64,000 bases of DNA from an uncultured Bacteroides sp. (GTDB taxonomy: Bacteria; Bacteroidota; Bacteroidia; Bacteroidales; Bacteroidaceae). The stretch's first letter is position 1. Each line of letters begins with the position of its first letter. Where the stretch lies: assembly GCA_900552645.1 (NCBI GenBank), contig USAN01000010.1:5218-69217 (forward strand), written 5' to 3'. The notes under the pieces were generated by a model. The model had not been told where the DNA came from and ran no database searches. It saw only the letters and a program-made list of their open reading frames with translations. The translations under genes and the position numbers were made by a program. Of this stretch, positions 17,404-26,376 are shown in pieces.

Positions 17404-18324
17404 ATGAAAAGAGTGTATTGGCTTTTGTTGGTGTCATTATTTATATTTACTGCATGTAAAGAAGATAAAAAGCAGGATAATAAATCAGTCACTACATCAG
17501 TAAAGTTTAACTTGCCCGATATTCCGGTAATGCTAACTTCGCCTGATGATAGAGCTCGGTATCTAGCATTGCATTATTGGGATAAATTTAACTTTAAAGA
17601 TACTACTCTTGTTCATCTTCCTGATATAACCGAACAGGCTATAGTAAACTTTATGGATATAATATCTATGGTAGATCTCAATATAGCCGACAGTGCAATA
17701 GCGACTACATTTAGATCGGCGTCTTCCGACAAGATAATGCTACACTATTTTTGGGATACATTTGAGCGTTATTGGAATAATCCAAACTCTCCTATGAGAA
17801 ATGAAAATTTCTTCATCGCTATGTGTAGAGCGGTTGGGAAACTTAGCAATATTGATGAGGCTATTAAAAGTAATTCTCATTTTAAACTTAAAAACACTTT
17901 AAAAAATAGAGTAGGTCAGAAGGCAGCCAATTTTACTTATACTACAAATTATGGTCAGGATTCAAGTATGCAATCAATATCTTCTCCTTATACTGTACTA
18001 TTTTTCTATAATCCCGATTGTGAGACTTGTGTGGCAATAAAAGAAAAGATGGTTTCGTCAACTCTTCTAAACAGACTATTGAGTGAAAGAAAGATAAAAA
18101 TATTGGCTATCTATACCGATGAAGATATTGAAGCATGGAAAAGGTATCAGTCACAAATTCCTGATTCATGGATAAATTCATATGATAAAGAACAAAAAAT
18201 ACAAGGAAAAGAACTATATGATTTAAGAGCGATGCCTACCATATATCTGCTTGATAAGAATAAGAATGTGATACTAAAGGATGTATCTATAGATAATTTG
18301 GAATATTTTTTAGAAAATAAATAA
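17404..18324 (+). CDS. DUF5106 thioredoxin-fold lipoprotein
   Basis: 306 residues with a lipobox signal (FIFTAC, Cys about 18) and a charged linker. An N-terminal DUF5106-type helical domain (about 35-165; YLALHYWDKFNF and HYFWDTFERYWNNP are typical) precedes a thioredoxin-like domain (about 175-306). The thioredoxin part keeps a redox pair in FFYNPDCETCVAIKEKM and the cis-Pro loop AMPTIYLL. It is probably a periplasmic thiol-disulfide or redox-linked protein; the partner is unknown. It follows the fimbrial operon by 48 bases and precedes rpsO, so it may belong to the conserved backbone rather than to the fimbrial cluster. Confidence 0.8.
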   Translation: MKRVYWLLLVSLFIFTACKEDKKQDNKSVTTSVKFNLPDIPVMLTSPDDRARYLALHYWDKFNFKDTTLVHLPDITEQAIVNFMDIISMVDLNIADSAIATTFRSASSDKIMLHYFWDTFERYWNNPNSPMRNENFFIAMCRAVGKLSNIDEAIKSNSHFKLKNTLKNRVGQKAANFTYTTNYGQDSSMQSISSPYTVLFFYNPDCETCVAIKEKMVSSTLLNRLLSERKIKILAIYTDEDIEAWKRYQSQIPDSWINSYDKEQKIQGKELYDLRAMPTIYLLDKNKNVILKDVSIDNLEYFLENK

Positions 18325-18355
18325 CTCAATATCATTGATTTATAAATATTATGTC

Positions 18356-18363
18356 TATCTTTG
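18356..18363 (+). promoter_or_regulatory. promoter of rpsO
   Basis: TATCTTTG fits TAnnTTTG, with TTG (18335-18337) 18 bases upstream as a -33-like element. It lies 41 bases before the rpsO start. Confidence 0.65.
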
Positions 18364-18404
18364 CAACCGCAATTTAATATTTATATATAAAAAATCTAAG
18401 AATT

Positions 18405-18674
18405 ATGTATTTAGATGCTGCTAAAAAACAAGAAATCTTTGAAAAGTACGGAAAGTCTAACACTGATACTGGCTCACCTGAAGCGCAGATAGCATTGTTC
18501 TCATACCGTATTTCTCACCTGACTGAGCACCTTAAACTCAACAGAAAAGATTATAGTACTGAAAGAGCTTTAACAACATTGGTAGGAAAGCGTCGTGCTT
18601 TACTTAACTACCTTAAAGATCGTGATATCAACAGATATCGTGAAATCATTAAAGTTCTTGGATTGCGTAAGTAA
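18405..18674 (+). CDS. rpsO: 30S ribosomal protein S15
   Basis: 89 residues, the normal length. S15 binds 16S rRNA early in 30S assembly and contacts the 50S subunit (bridge B4). The family signature is clear: DTGSPEAQIALFSYRISHLTEHLK, then GKRRALLNYLKDRD. It is expressed from its own promoter with a leader of about 35 bases, so there is little room for the large autoregulatory leader known in some bacteria. A strong terminator follows. Confidence 0.98.
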   Translation: MYLDAAKKQEIFEKYGKSNTDTGSPEAQIALFSYRISHLTEHLKLNRKDYSTERALTTLVGKRRALLNYLKDRDINRYREIIKVLGLRK

Positions 18675-18695
18675 TTACGAGATCAGCAAAAAAAT

Positions 18696-18734
18696 AAAAA
18701 GGTTGTCCTCTACTAAAGAGACAACCTTTTTTTA
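18696..18734 (+). terminator. rho-independent terminator after rpsO
   Basis: AAAAAGGTTGT (18696-18706) pairs with ACAACCTTTTT (18721-18731), with an inner CTC/GAG pairing in the loop and more T residues after it. It ends about 60 bases past the rpsO stop. Confidence 0.9.
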
Positions 18735-19050
18735 TTATATATACTCCAATCATTCCCTCTTCTTTAATATTAATAAGTTTTATTTCTATTTCCTTTTTTT
18801 TCATTATTTAGCTTTGACTTTTATTTTCTAAAGTTATAATATATAACAAAAAAAGTGATAAATGGCTTTAATTTGCTTGTTTTACATTGCTTTAATTTAT
18901 AATTTGATTGTTTTTTGTGGAAAATGCAATAATAAAATACAAAAAGTTATGCAAATGTTTTAATTAGTAGATTAATGTTTTATATATTTGCACAAAAGTT
19001 TCAGTAAGATATATTTTTAAGTTTAATTATTTCAAAAGTATTAATTTGTA
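18735..19050. other. 316-base gene-free gap upstream of amt with a direct repeat
   Basis: No gene is evident. The sequence is very A+T-rich. GCTTTAATTT occurs twice, at 18865-18874 and 18889-18898, 24 bases apart, which could be a regulator's tandem half-sites on one face of the helix. The amt promoter-like element lies at 18983-18990. Confidence 0.4.
18983..18990 (+). promoter_or_regulatory. candidate -7 promoter element for amt
   Basis: TATATTTG matches TAnnTTTG, 61-85 bases before the two possible amt start codons. No -33 TTTG is seen, as may be expected for a nitrogen-controlled promoter. Confidence 0.5.
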
Positions 19051-20424
19051 ATGAGCCAACTAAATAAAAAGAAAATGGAAAAGAGATGGGTTATTTTGAT
19101 GACAATAATGATTGCCATCAGTATTATAGGTCTTCTTACTCCCGAAACAGAAAATGTGTGGGAATCAGATGGAAACCTTAACTATGCAAATATTGCATGG
19201 ATGATTACTGCTACAATTTTTGTATTAATGATGACTCCTGGACTTTCATTTTTTTACGGAGGAATGGTAGGTCAGAAAAACGTAATATCAACAATTCTTC
19301 AAAGTTTTATAGCTATGGGAATTATAAGCGTATTATGGATATTTGTAGGATTTAGTCTTGCTTTTGGTACAGACATAGGTGGATTTATAGGTGATCCAAC
19401 AACATTTTTTATGTTCAAAAATGTAGGTGCAAAAGTTGATACTTTTCTTGCTCCGACAATTCCTCTTGCTTTATTTGCTTTGTTTCAGATGAAGTTTGCT
19501 ATAATAACTCCTTCTCTTATAACAGGTTCATTTGCCGAACGTGTACGTTTTTCTGCATATATGGTATTCATGATTCTTTTCTGTCTATTTGTATATTGTC
19601 CGTTGGCTCATTGGACTTGGCATCCTGATGGTTTCCTCCGTCAGTTAGGTGTTCTCGATTTTGCCGGTGGTATTGTAGTACATGCTTCTTCAGGTATTGC
19701 TGCTTTTGCCGGAGCCATATTTTTAGGTAAACGTCAAAATCTTGATAGATTACATATACCAGCTAATATACCTTTAGTTATATTAGGTGCTTCAATGTTA
19801 TGGTTAGGATGGTTTGGTTTCAATGCCGGCTCTTCATTGGCAGCCGATGGGATTGCAGTAAAGGCATTCCTTAATACAAATACAGCCTCGGCCACAGCTA
19901 TGTTGGTTTGGATATTCTTTGACTGTATACGTGGAAGAAAGCCTTCTGCAATGGGAGCAGCCGTAGGTGCAGTAGTTGGTTTAGTAGCAATTACTCCGTC
20001 GGCTGGTTATGTAACAGTAGGAGAAAGTATTTTTATAGCTCTTGTTACTACTATAATATGTAATATTGCGGTTTATTGGAAGAATAGGACAAGTATTGAT
20101 GATGCACTTGATGTATTCCCTACACATGGCGTAGGAGGTATTATAGGTACAGTGATGACAGGTATTTTCGTAAATGGTCTAATCGCAGGCGAAGTTAAAG
20201 TTTTCTTCATACATCTTCTTGCTATTTTGGTTGTATGTGGCTATACTTTTGTAGTAAGTTATGCTCTTTATTGGATAACAAATAAGATGATTCCTATGAG
20301 AGTATCTGCCGATCATGAAAAAGTAGGACTGGATATTAGTCAGCATAATGAACAATATGGTTTTTCAACGGTTGGGCCAAGAGAATTGGCCGAATATGAT
20401 GAAGATATGAGTGAAGGTCTTTAA
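19051..20424 (+). CDS. amt: ammonium transporter
   Basis: 457 residues forming the 11-helix Amt/MEP/Rh channel of the inner membrane, which conducts ammonium as a trimer. Signature segments are FFYGGMVGQKNVIST, the first pore His in DFAGGIVVHASSGIAA, and the second in DVFPTHGVGGIIGT. Unlike many Amt proteins it has a short cytoplasmic start (MSQLNKKKMEKRW) before the first helix; a second ATG at 19075 is also possible. No glnB/glnK (PII) gene is adjacent, so any PII control acts from elsewhere. It forms a single-gene unit between a promoter-like element and a strong bidirectional terminator. Confidence 0.95.
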   Translation: MSQLNKKKMEKRWVILMTIMIAISIIGLLTPETENVWESDGNLNYANIAWMITATIFVLMMTPGLSFFYGGMVGQKNVISTILQSFIAMGIISVLWIFVGFSLAFGTDIGGFIGDPTTFFMFKNVGAKVDTFLAPTIPLALFALFQMKFAIITPSLITGSFAERVRFSAYMVFMILFCLFVYCPLAHWTWHPDGFLRQLGVLDFAGGIVVHASSGIAAFAGAIFLGKRQNLDRLHIPANIPLVILGASMLWLGWFGFNAGSSLAADGIAVKAFLNTNTASATAMLVWIFFDCIRGRKPSAMGAAVGAVVGLVAITPSAGYVTVGESIFIALVTTIICNIAVYWKNRTSIDDALDVFPTHGVGGIIGTVMTGIFVNGLIAGEVKVFFIHLLAILVVCGYTFVVSYALYWITNKMIPMRVSADHEKVGLDISQHNEQYGFSTVGPRELAEYDEDMSEGL

Positions 20425-20473
20425 TATGATATAACACTGCAAAATATAAATACATATTTTTCTTTAACAAAAG

Positions 20474-20516
20474 ATCCCTGCTACCTCGGTTATTAAGTGT
20501 AGCAGGGATTATTTTT
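20474..20516. terminator. bidirectional terminator between amt and luxS
   Basis: ATCCCTGCTAC (20474-20484) pairs perfectly with GTAGCAGGGAT (20499-20509) and is followed by a T-run on the plus strand. On the minus strand the luxS stop lies only a few bases away and a shorter T-run (CTTTTG) follows. It serves amt and possibly also luxS. Confidence 0.85.
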
Positions 20517-20998
20517 TATTTTATAGGATAGTGAAGATTGTCATCTGTAATATTTTCGAGAACTTCGTTAAGATATTTAGCCGATTCCCATTTAGCCATT
20601 GGAAGGTCTTGAAGAAGATAATTTCCGCAGTCTTTAGGAGAAGCACCAGGAATATCACCCTCATATTCAGATACAAACTTGAATGTTTCTTTCATTAATT
20701 CTACTATATCTTTAGATTCAAGATTACCTCTCAATAGTAGATAGTTGCCTGTAAGACATCCCATCGGTCCCCAATATATAATCTTCTCACCCCATATAGG
20801 ATGATTGCGGAGAAAAGTTGCTGCAAGGTGTTCTATAGAGTGTAGTGCACCTTGTCCTAATGCAGGTTCGCGGTTAGGTTCTTTCATTCTTATGTCGAAA
20901 GTAGTGATAGTTTCATCTCCTACTTTGTCTTTTCTTGATACATATATTCCACGAAGCAGGTTTATATGATCTATTGTAAAGCTTGGAATTGTTTTCAT
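20516..20998 (-). CDS. luxS: S-ribosylhomocysteine lyase
   Basis: 160 residues, the LuxS size. It cleaves S-ribosylhomocysteine to homocysteine and DPD, the precursor of the AI-2 signal. Metal ligands are visible in ALHSIEHLAATFLRNH (the His-x-x-x-His element) and the Cys in PKDCGNYLLQDL; PMGCLTGNY holds the other conserved Cys. The start at 20998 (MKTIPSFTIDH) is chosen because a longer frame would overlap the upstream gene and add unrelated residues. It begins 7 bases after the pfs stop, so the two steps of S-adenosylhomocysteine recycling are co-transcribed. Confidence 0.96.
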   Translation of the reverse strand: MKTIPSFTIDHINLLRGIYVSRKDKVGDETITTFDIRMKEPNREPALGQGALHSIEHLAATFLRNHPIWGEKIIYWGPMGCLTGNYLLLRGNLESKDIVELMKETFKFVSEYEGDIPGASPKDCGNYLLQDLPMAKWESAKYLNEVLENITDDNLHYPIK

Positions 20999-21005
20999 TT
21001 CTGTT

Positions 21006-21701
21006 TTATAATTTATTAGGTATTGATGAAAGGAAACTTTCGGTAACCTTGAATGAAGTATCGGCAACCGTTTCCCAGAAGTTTGTATACTGTTCCCAAT
21101 GATTTTCAGCTCCTGGCGTATCGCTTATTATTCGGAAACTAATAAATGGTATTTTGAATATGTGACATACTTGAGCAATAGATCCGGATTCCATGTCGAC
21201 TGCTAACCCTTCAGGAAAGTTTGATTTTATCTCTGTTAGTTCATCTTTATTGGTGATGAACTTGTCTCCACTACATATAAGTCCTTCATGTACTGCATTT
21301 TCTGTGTCAAGATTCATTGCACACTCTAAAAGAGTTGTATTACCTTCAAAATATAGAGGCAGTCCCTGAACTTGTCCATACATGTTGCCTTCGCCGCACC
21401 ATACATCATGATAAACAATGGCCTTGCTTGCAACTACATCCATAACCTTCAGACATTTATCTATACCTCCTGCAACTCCTGTGCTTATTATGCAGTCAGG
21501 CCGAAAAATATGAATCATGTCTGTAGTTCCCGCAGCCGAATTGACTTTACCTATACCACATTTCATAAGTATTATGGTATTATTATTTATTTTACCTTCA
21601 GTATAGTCAAAAGGGCCATCCTTATATTCTTTCTTATCGACAAGCAACTGAGCTATTTGCTTATGCTCTGAACTCATTGCTGTAATTATACCTATTTTCA
21701 T
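21006..21701 (-). CDS. mtnN: 5'-methylthioadenosine/S-adenosylhomocysteine nucleosidase
   Basis: 231 residues. It removes adenine from S-adenosylhomocysteine and methylthioadenosine, relieving methyltransferase inhibition and feeding LuxS. The start MKIGIITAMSSEH (21701) is the family N-terminus. Further family motifs are STGVAGGID, the VDMESGSIAQV region with the catalytic Glu, and RIISDTPGAENHW, with the adenine-contacting Asp. It heads a two-gene operon with luxS and has a TACATTTG promoter element 20 bases upstream. Confidence 0.96.
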   Translation of the reverse strand: MKIGIITAMSSEHKQIAQLLVDKKEYKDGPFDYTEGKINNNTIILMKCGIGKVNSAAGTTDMIHIFRPDCIISTGVAGGIDKCLKVMDVVASKAIVYHDVWCGEGNMYGQVQGLPLYFEGNTTLLECAMNLDTENAVHEGLICSGDKFITNKDELTEIKSNFPEGLAVDMESGSIAQVCHIFKIPFISFRIISDTPGAENHWEQYTNFWETVADTSFKVTESFLSSIPNKL

Positions 21702-21721
21702 ACAAATATTATTTTCAATTG

Positions 21722-21729
21722 CAAATGTA
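21722..21729 (-). promoter_or_regulatory. promoter element of mtnN-luxS
   Basis: On the minus strand this reads TACATTTG. It lies back-to-back with the plus-strand element at 21751-21758, making a compact divergent promoter within 80 bases. Confidence 0.55.
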
Positions 21730-21750
21730 CATATTTTATCAGACTTATAG

Positions 21751-21758
21751 TATATTTG
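21751..21758 (+). promoter_or_regulatory. promoter element of the YfhO-family gene
   Basis: TATATTTG, a match to TAnnTTTG, 25 bases before the start codon at 21784. Confidence 0.55.
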
Positions 21759-21783
21759 CAATATTATTAAACATCTTATAGCT

Positions 21784-24267
21784 ATGAACTTACTTAAAAA
21801 GATTCTTCCAGATATAATAGTAATAATCATTTTTGCCATAGTCTCTTTCGTTTACTTCTATCCTGCCGTTACAGAAGGACGCATTCTTTCTCAGCATGAC
21901 TCGGTTGCAGGTATCGGTGCAGGAGAAGAGGCAAAAGAGTATATGCAACGTACAGGTGAACGTACTAGATGGACAAACTCTATATTTGGAGGTATGCCTA
22001 CGTATCAGATGTCTCCTAGTTATAACTCAACAGATACTCTTAAAACAGCCGAAAACTTATATCATTTATATCTTCCTCAGTATGTATGGTATGTATTTGT
22101 AATGCTTCTGGGATTCTATATTTTGCTGCGTGCTTTCAACTTTTCTGTTTGGCTTGCAGCATTAGGAGCAGTAATATGGGCTTTTTCATCGTATTTTTTC
22201 ATCATTATATCTGCCGGACATATATGGAAGTTCATAACTTTGGCTTACATACCACCAACAATTGCAGGTATGGTATTGGCGTATCGCGGTAAATATCTTG
22301 CGGGTGGTCTTCTTACTGCTGTTTTTGTTGCATTACAGATAATGTCCAATCACGTACAGATGAGCTATTATTTCCTTTTTGTAATGCTTTTCATGGCAGT
22401 GGCTTATGGAGTGATGGCTTATCAGGATAAGAAACTTTCACAATTTTTTAAAGCTACAGGTGTATTGTTTATAGCCGGATTGCTTGGTGTTTGCATTAAT
22501 TTGTCAAATCTATATCATACATATGAATATAGCAAGGAGACAATGCGTGGAAAAACAGAACTAACAAAGGCCGACTCACATAATCAAACTAAAGGAGGGC
22601 TTGAACGTGATTATATTACTCAGTGGAGTTATGGCATAGGCGAAACATTCTCTTTACTTATTCCTAATGTAAAGGGAGGAGCATCAGTTCCTCTATCAGC
22701 AAACCAGAAAGCCATGGAAAAGGCAAATCCTATGTATGGTAGCATATATTCTCAGATAGGACAGTACTGGGGCGAACAGCCAGGAACATCGGGACCTGTA
22801 TATGTTGGAGCCTTTGTAATGTTCCTGTTTATTCTTGGGTTATTTATAGTAAAGGGCCCAATGAAGTGGGCGCTTCTTGGTGCAACGTTACTTTCTATTC
22901 TTCTTTCATGGGGAAGAAACTTCATGGGTTTTACAGATTTCTTCCTTGATTATATTCCTATGTATGATAAATTCCGTGCTGTATCCTCAATATTGGTGAT
23001 AGCCGAGTTTACCATACCATTGCTTGCCATGCTTGCACTTCGTGAAGTAATGGTTAAACCTGAAATTATAAAGGAAAGAAGAAATGATTTTCTTATAAGT
23101 TTTGGACTTACTGGTGGCATAGCTCTGCTTTTTGCCGTTTTCCCAAAAATATTCTTCTCTTCTTTTGTATCATCTATGGAGATGAGTGCTTTTCAGAATG
23201 GTATTCCTTCTGATCAGCTGGCGGCATTCCTTATGAACCTAGAAGAAATGCGTATAAGCATATTTACATCCGATGCATGGAGAAGTTTCTTTATCGTTAC
23301 TATTGGCGTAGCAATTCTTCTTGCATATACAAGAGGAAAGATCGGTAATAAACTTACTGTAGCTCTTCTTCTTGTACTTTGTCTTGTGGATATGTGGGAT
23401 ATAAACAAACGTTATCTATATGATGAACAGTTTGTAGACAAATCGGCTCAGGAGATTACATTTCGTCCTACCGAAACCGATAAAATGATTCTGAACGACA
23501 AGACTCCTGATTTTAGAGTTCTTAATCTTGCATCGAATACTTTTAATGAGAATAATACTTCATATTGGCACAAAAGTATAGGCGGATATCATGCTGCCAA
23601 ACTAAGACGTTATCAGGAGATGATAGAACATCATATATCTCCAGAGATGAGCAATATATTTAAGGAAGTATCCGAAGCAAGTGGTGATATGACGAAGGTT
23701 GATCCAATGAAGTTTCGAGTTATAAACATGCTGAATACAAGATATTTCATATTCCCCTTGCAAGATGGCAAGACTATTCCGATTTTAAATCCATATGCAA
23801 ATGGAAATGCATGGTTTGTGAACGAGGTAAAATATGTAGCTAATGCTGATGAGGAGATTAATTCATTATCGACTATAAATCCTCTTGAAGTAGCAGTGGT
23901 AGATAATAAATTTAAATCCGAAATTAAGGCTACTGCAGGTAAAGACTCTACACAAACCATAAAACTAATAAGCTATGAACCGAATGCAATAACTTATGAG
24001 ACTAATTCGGATAAAGCTGGAACTGTTGTTTTCTCAGAAATATATTACCCGGGATGGAAAGCTTTCATAGATGGAAAAGAGGCAGCTATAGGACGTGCCA
24101 ATTACATATTAAGAGCAATGAACGTACCATCCGGGAAACACAATATTGAATTTAAGTTCGATCCAGAATCAATTCATATAACCGAGACTATTGCTATAGG
24201 ATCAATAATAACTTTATTCTTACTGACATTTTTATATATAATATTTAAAGTAAGAAAAAAGAGATAG
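21784..24267 (+). CDS. YfhO-family large membrane protein
   Basis: 827 residues with about a dozen membrane helices over the first 540 residues, then a soluble C-terminal domain (about 555-795) and one last helix (about 800-820, followed by KVRKKR). The early loop after the first helix carries acidic residues (SQHDSVAGIGAGEEAKEY) and FGGMPTYQMSP, as in YfhO/GT-C-like proteins. Members are linked to lipid-carried sugar transfer in Gram-positive bacteria. The C-terminal VVFSEIYYPGWKAFIDG segment is the family's standard ending. A role in cell-surface glycan modification is likely but not proven. The glycan cluster lies about 2 kb further along on the other strand. Confidence 0.85.
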   Translation: MNLLKKILPDIIVIIIFAIVSFVYFYPAVTEGRILSQHDSVAGIGAGEEAKEYMQRTGERTRWTNSIFGGMPTYQMSPSYNSTDTLKTAENLYHLYLPQYVWYVFVMLLGFYILLRAFNFSVWLAALGAVIWAFSSYFFIIISAGHIWKFITLAYIPPTIAGMVLAYRGKYLAGGLLTAVFVALQIMSNHVQMSYYFLFVMLFMAVAYGVMAYQDKKLSQFFKATGVLFIAGLLGVCINLSNLYHTYEYSKETMRGKTELTKADSHNQTKGGLERDYITQWSYGIGETFSLLIPNVKGGASVPLSANQKAMEKANPMYGSIYSQIGQYWGEQPGTSGPVYVGAFVMFLFILGLFIVKGPMKWALLGATLLSILLSWGRNFMGFTDFFLDYIPMYDKFRAVSSILVIAEFTIPLLAMLALREVMVKPEIIKERRNDFLISFGLTGGIALLFAVFPKIFFSSFVSSMEMSAFQNGIPSDQLAAFLMNLEEMRISIFTSDAWRSFFIVTIGVAILLAYTRGKIGNKLTVALLLVLCLVDMWDINKRYLYDEQFVDKSAQEITFRPTETDKMILNDKTPDFRVLNLASNTFNENNTSYWHKSIGGYHAAKLRRYQEMIEHHISPEMSNIFKEVSEASGDMTKVDPMKFRVINMLNTRYFIFPLQDGKTIPILNPYANGNAWFVNEVKYVANADEEINSLSTINPLEVAVVDNKFKSEIKATAGKDSTQTIKLISYEPNAITYETNSDKAGTVVFSEIYYPGWKAFIDGKEAAIGRANYILRAMNVPSGKHNIEFKFDPESIHITETIAIGSIITLFLLTFLYIIFKVRKKR

Positions 24268-24298
24268 TTAGTCTTTAATAAATCAAATACTATCAACT

Positions 24299-26371
24299 AT
24301 GCAATTAAAAAAGATTTTACTTCCTATAATAGGAATGTTCTGTTTTCAATATGCAATATCAAATAACTCTTCTCTAGCAAAGGATAGTCTGTTAATATTA
24401 TTGCATCAGACACAAAAAACAGGAAATATAGAAAAAGAGCTTACAGTGCTTGAACATCTTTCTATGATTTCTATTCCATGGGGAGATAGTGAGTATACAC
24501 GTCAACTATTTGATAAGAGCTTCAAGAGAAAAGACAACAAAAGGATTAAACATGCTTTTAACGATATAATAACCCTTTATGGATTGCCATATCCCGATAG
24601 TCTGCAAATCTATGTAAATAAATTAGAGAAATATCCTCAGTTTCCGGATAAAGAAGCTCTTCTCGCCTTTGCACGCCTTAGATTAAATATTACAAATTTC
24701 ATAATGAATACTAAGGAATACAATGATGAAAGAATTGATTCTGTTAAAAGGAGTATTCTTGCTAGTAAAAAAACTCAATCAGTATACGAAGAAGCAACAA
24801 CAAATATATTTATTGGTCAGATGCTGCTGGTGCATGGAGGAAACTATGAAGGTCATCTGCGAGCAATTCCATATTATAAAAAAGGTATACAGTTACTTAA
24901 AGATTGCCCAATAGACTTGTCATTTAATATTATAAGAAATGCAAAAATAGGATTGGCTAACCTATATATTGCCAATCCCGACTCTTGTAAAAAAGGATAT
25001 GAAATATTGAAGTCCGAGCAAGAAGATCTTAAAAGATATATTGCTTACTATAAAGATTATCCTTTTTTTGATCTCTCTCTCATAAAGTTCCAACTATATG
25101 GAATGTTCCTTGGAATTCCTAATGTAATAGGTAAGAAAGAGGCCAATATGTATCTTAAGGAATATGTAAAAATAGTAAATAAAATAAGGCATCTTCCAAA
25201 TGGCAAAGTCAATCTGGATAGCTATTATGTGTTAATGGCATATTACTACAAGAGGATTGATCAGCCTCAAATGGCATTAAACTACGTAGATAGTGCTATC
25301 ATCTCTGCCAAGAATATGAATTTTAGTTTTCAGCTTCCTGGCCGACTTAAATGGAAGGCTCAAACTGCCGAGGCTGCCGGAATGAAAGATAAGGCTTTGG
25401 AAACGTATCATGAATATATATATATAAATGATTCAATATTTGCTGCTTCAACCCAGGAAAAATTAGCACAATTAAGAAGCTCTTTCGAGATGCAACAAGA
25501 GCGTGCCGAGAATGCTGAAATGAAACTTGAAAAGCAAAAGCTTCTTTTTGTATTCCTTATAACTCTGGGTGTATTATTTATATTGGTTATTTTATTCCAA
25601 TATCAGTTGCATATAAAGGTAAAGAAGGAAAATAAGCTAAAAATGAAGTTGTTGAAGGCAGAAGAGAAAGCTATGGAAATAGAAAAGATGAAAACATCGT
25701 TTACGCACTCTATGATAAGAGAACTTCGCACTCCACTTAATGCTATATCTGAGGCTACAGATATTTTGTCGGAAGAGGTTATTGCAGTAGATGATAAGGT
25801 TATGGTAAATCATCTTATTCATGAGAATATAGATCGCCTTGATTATATCATTAATCTAATGGTTTCTATATCTGAATTAGACTCATCATCGGGAAATGAG
25901 AAAAATACTACAGAACTTACCGATATTTACAGTATATGTCATGTAGAATTAACGAATATATCCGATAAATATAATAATCCCAATATACACTTTACTTTAA
26001 ATATCCCGGCCGATGGAAGCTTCCTGGTAGAAATAAACAATAGGTTTTTCTTAATGATTATGCATCAACTTATAGATAATGCATATAAGTTTACAGAAAA
26101 GGGTACGGTAACTGTAGATGCTGATATAAAAGAAAATATACTTTCCGTATGTATAACAGATACAGGTATAGGTATTCCTGAGGATAGTCGTACCGAAGTA
26201 TTCAAACAGTTTACCAAGCTAGATCCTTACAAGGAAGGAATGGGTATGGGATTATATTTATGTTCGCTTATCATTAAGAGGCTAGGTGGTAACATATACA
26301 TTGACAATCTTTATAAGGATGGTACCAAGATATGTTTTACAATTCCTTTTAATAATGAAAATAAAGACTAA
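24299..26371 (+). CDS. TPR sensor histidine-kinase-like protein, H-box His replaced by Arg
   Basis: 690 residues: a signal peptide (about 1-22), a periplasmic TPR region (about 60-395), a short coiled coil, one membrane segment (about 416-437, LLFVFLITLGVLFILVILF), a dimerisation helix pair (about 455-530) and an HATPase domain (about 560-688). The H-box reads MIRELRTPLNAI where M-S-H-E-L-R-T-P-L is expected, so the acceptor His is Arg474. A His sits four residues earlier (His470). The ATP-binding boxes are intact (LIDNAYKF, DTGIGIPED, GMGMGLYL). It may use a shifted His, act as a phosphatase, or signal by partner binding. It has no receiver domain and no adjacent response regulator. Its stop is 5 bases from the stop of the converging glycosyltransferase gene. 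Confidence 0.85.
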   Translation: MQLKKILLPIIGMFCFQYAISNNSSLAKDSLLILLHQTQKTGNIEKELTVLEHLSMISIPWGDSEYTRQLFDKSFKRKDNKRIKHAFNDIITLYGLPYPDSLQIYVNKLEKYPQFPDKEALLAFARLRLNITNFIMNTKEYNDERIDSVKRSILASKKTQSVYEEATTNIFIGQMLLVHGGNYEGHLRAIPYYKKGIQLLKDCPIDLSFNIIRNAKIGLANLYIANPDSCKKGYEILKSEQEDLKRYIAYYKDYPFFDLSLIKFQLYGMFLGIPNVIGKKEANMYLKEYVKIVNKIRHLPNGKVNLDSYYVLMAYYYKRIDQPQMALNYVDSAIISAKNMNFSFQLPGRLKWKAQTAEAAGMKDKALETYHEYIYINDSIFAASTQEKLAQLRSSFEMQQERAENAEMKLEKQKLLFVFLITLGVLFILVILFQYQLHIKVKKENKLKMKLLKAEEKAMEIEKMKTSFTHSMIRELRTPLNAISEATDILSEEVIAVDDKVMVNHLIHENIDRLDYIINLMVSISELDSSSGNEKNTTELTDIYSICHVELTNISDKYNNPNIHFTLNIPADGSFLVEINNRFFLMIMHQLIDNAYKFTEKGTVTVDADIKENILSVCITDTGIGIPEDSRTEVFKQFTKLDPYKEGMGMGLYLCSLIIKRLGGNIYIDNLYKDGTKICFTIPFNNENKD

Positions 26372-26376
26372 GAATA

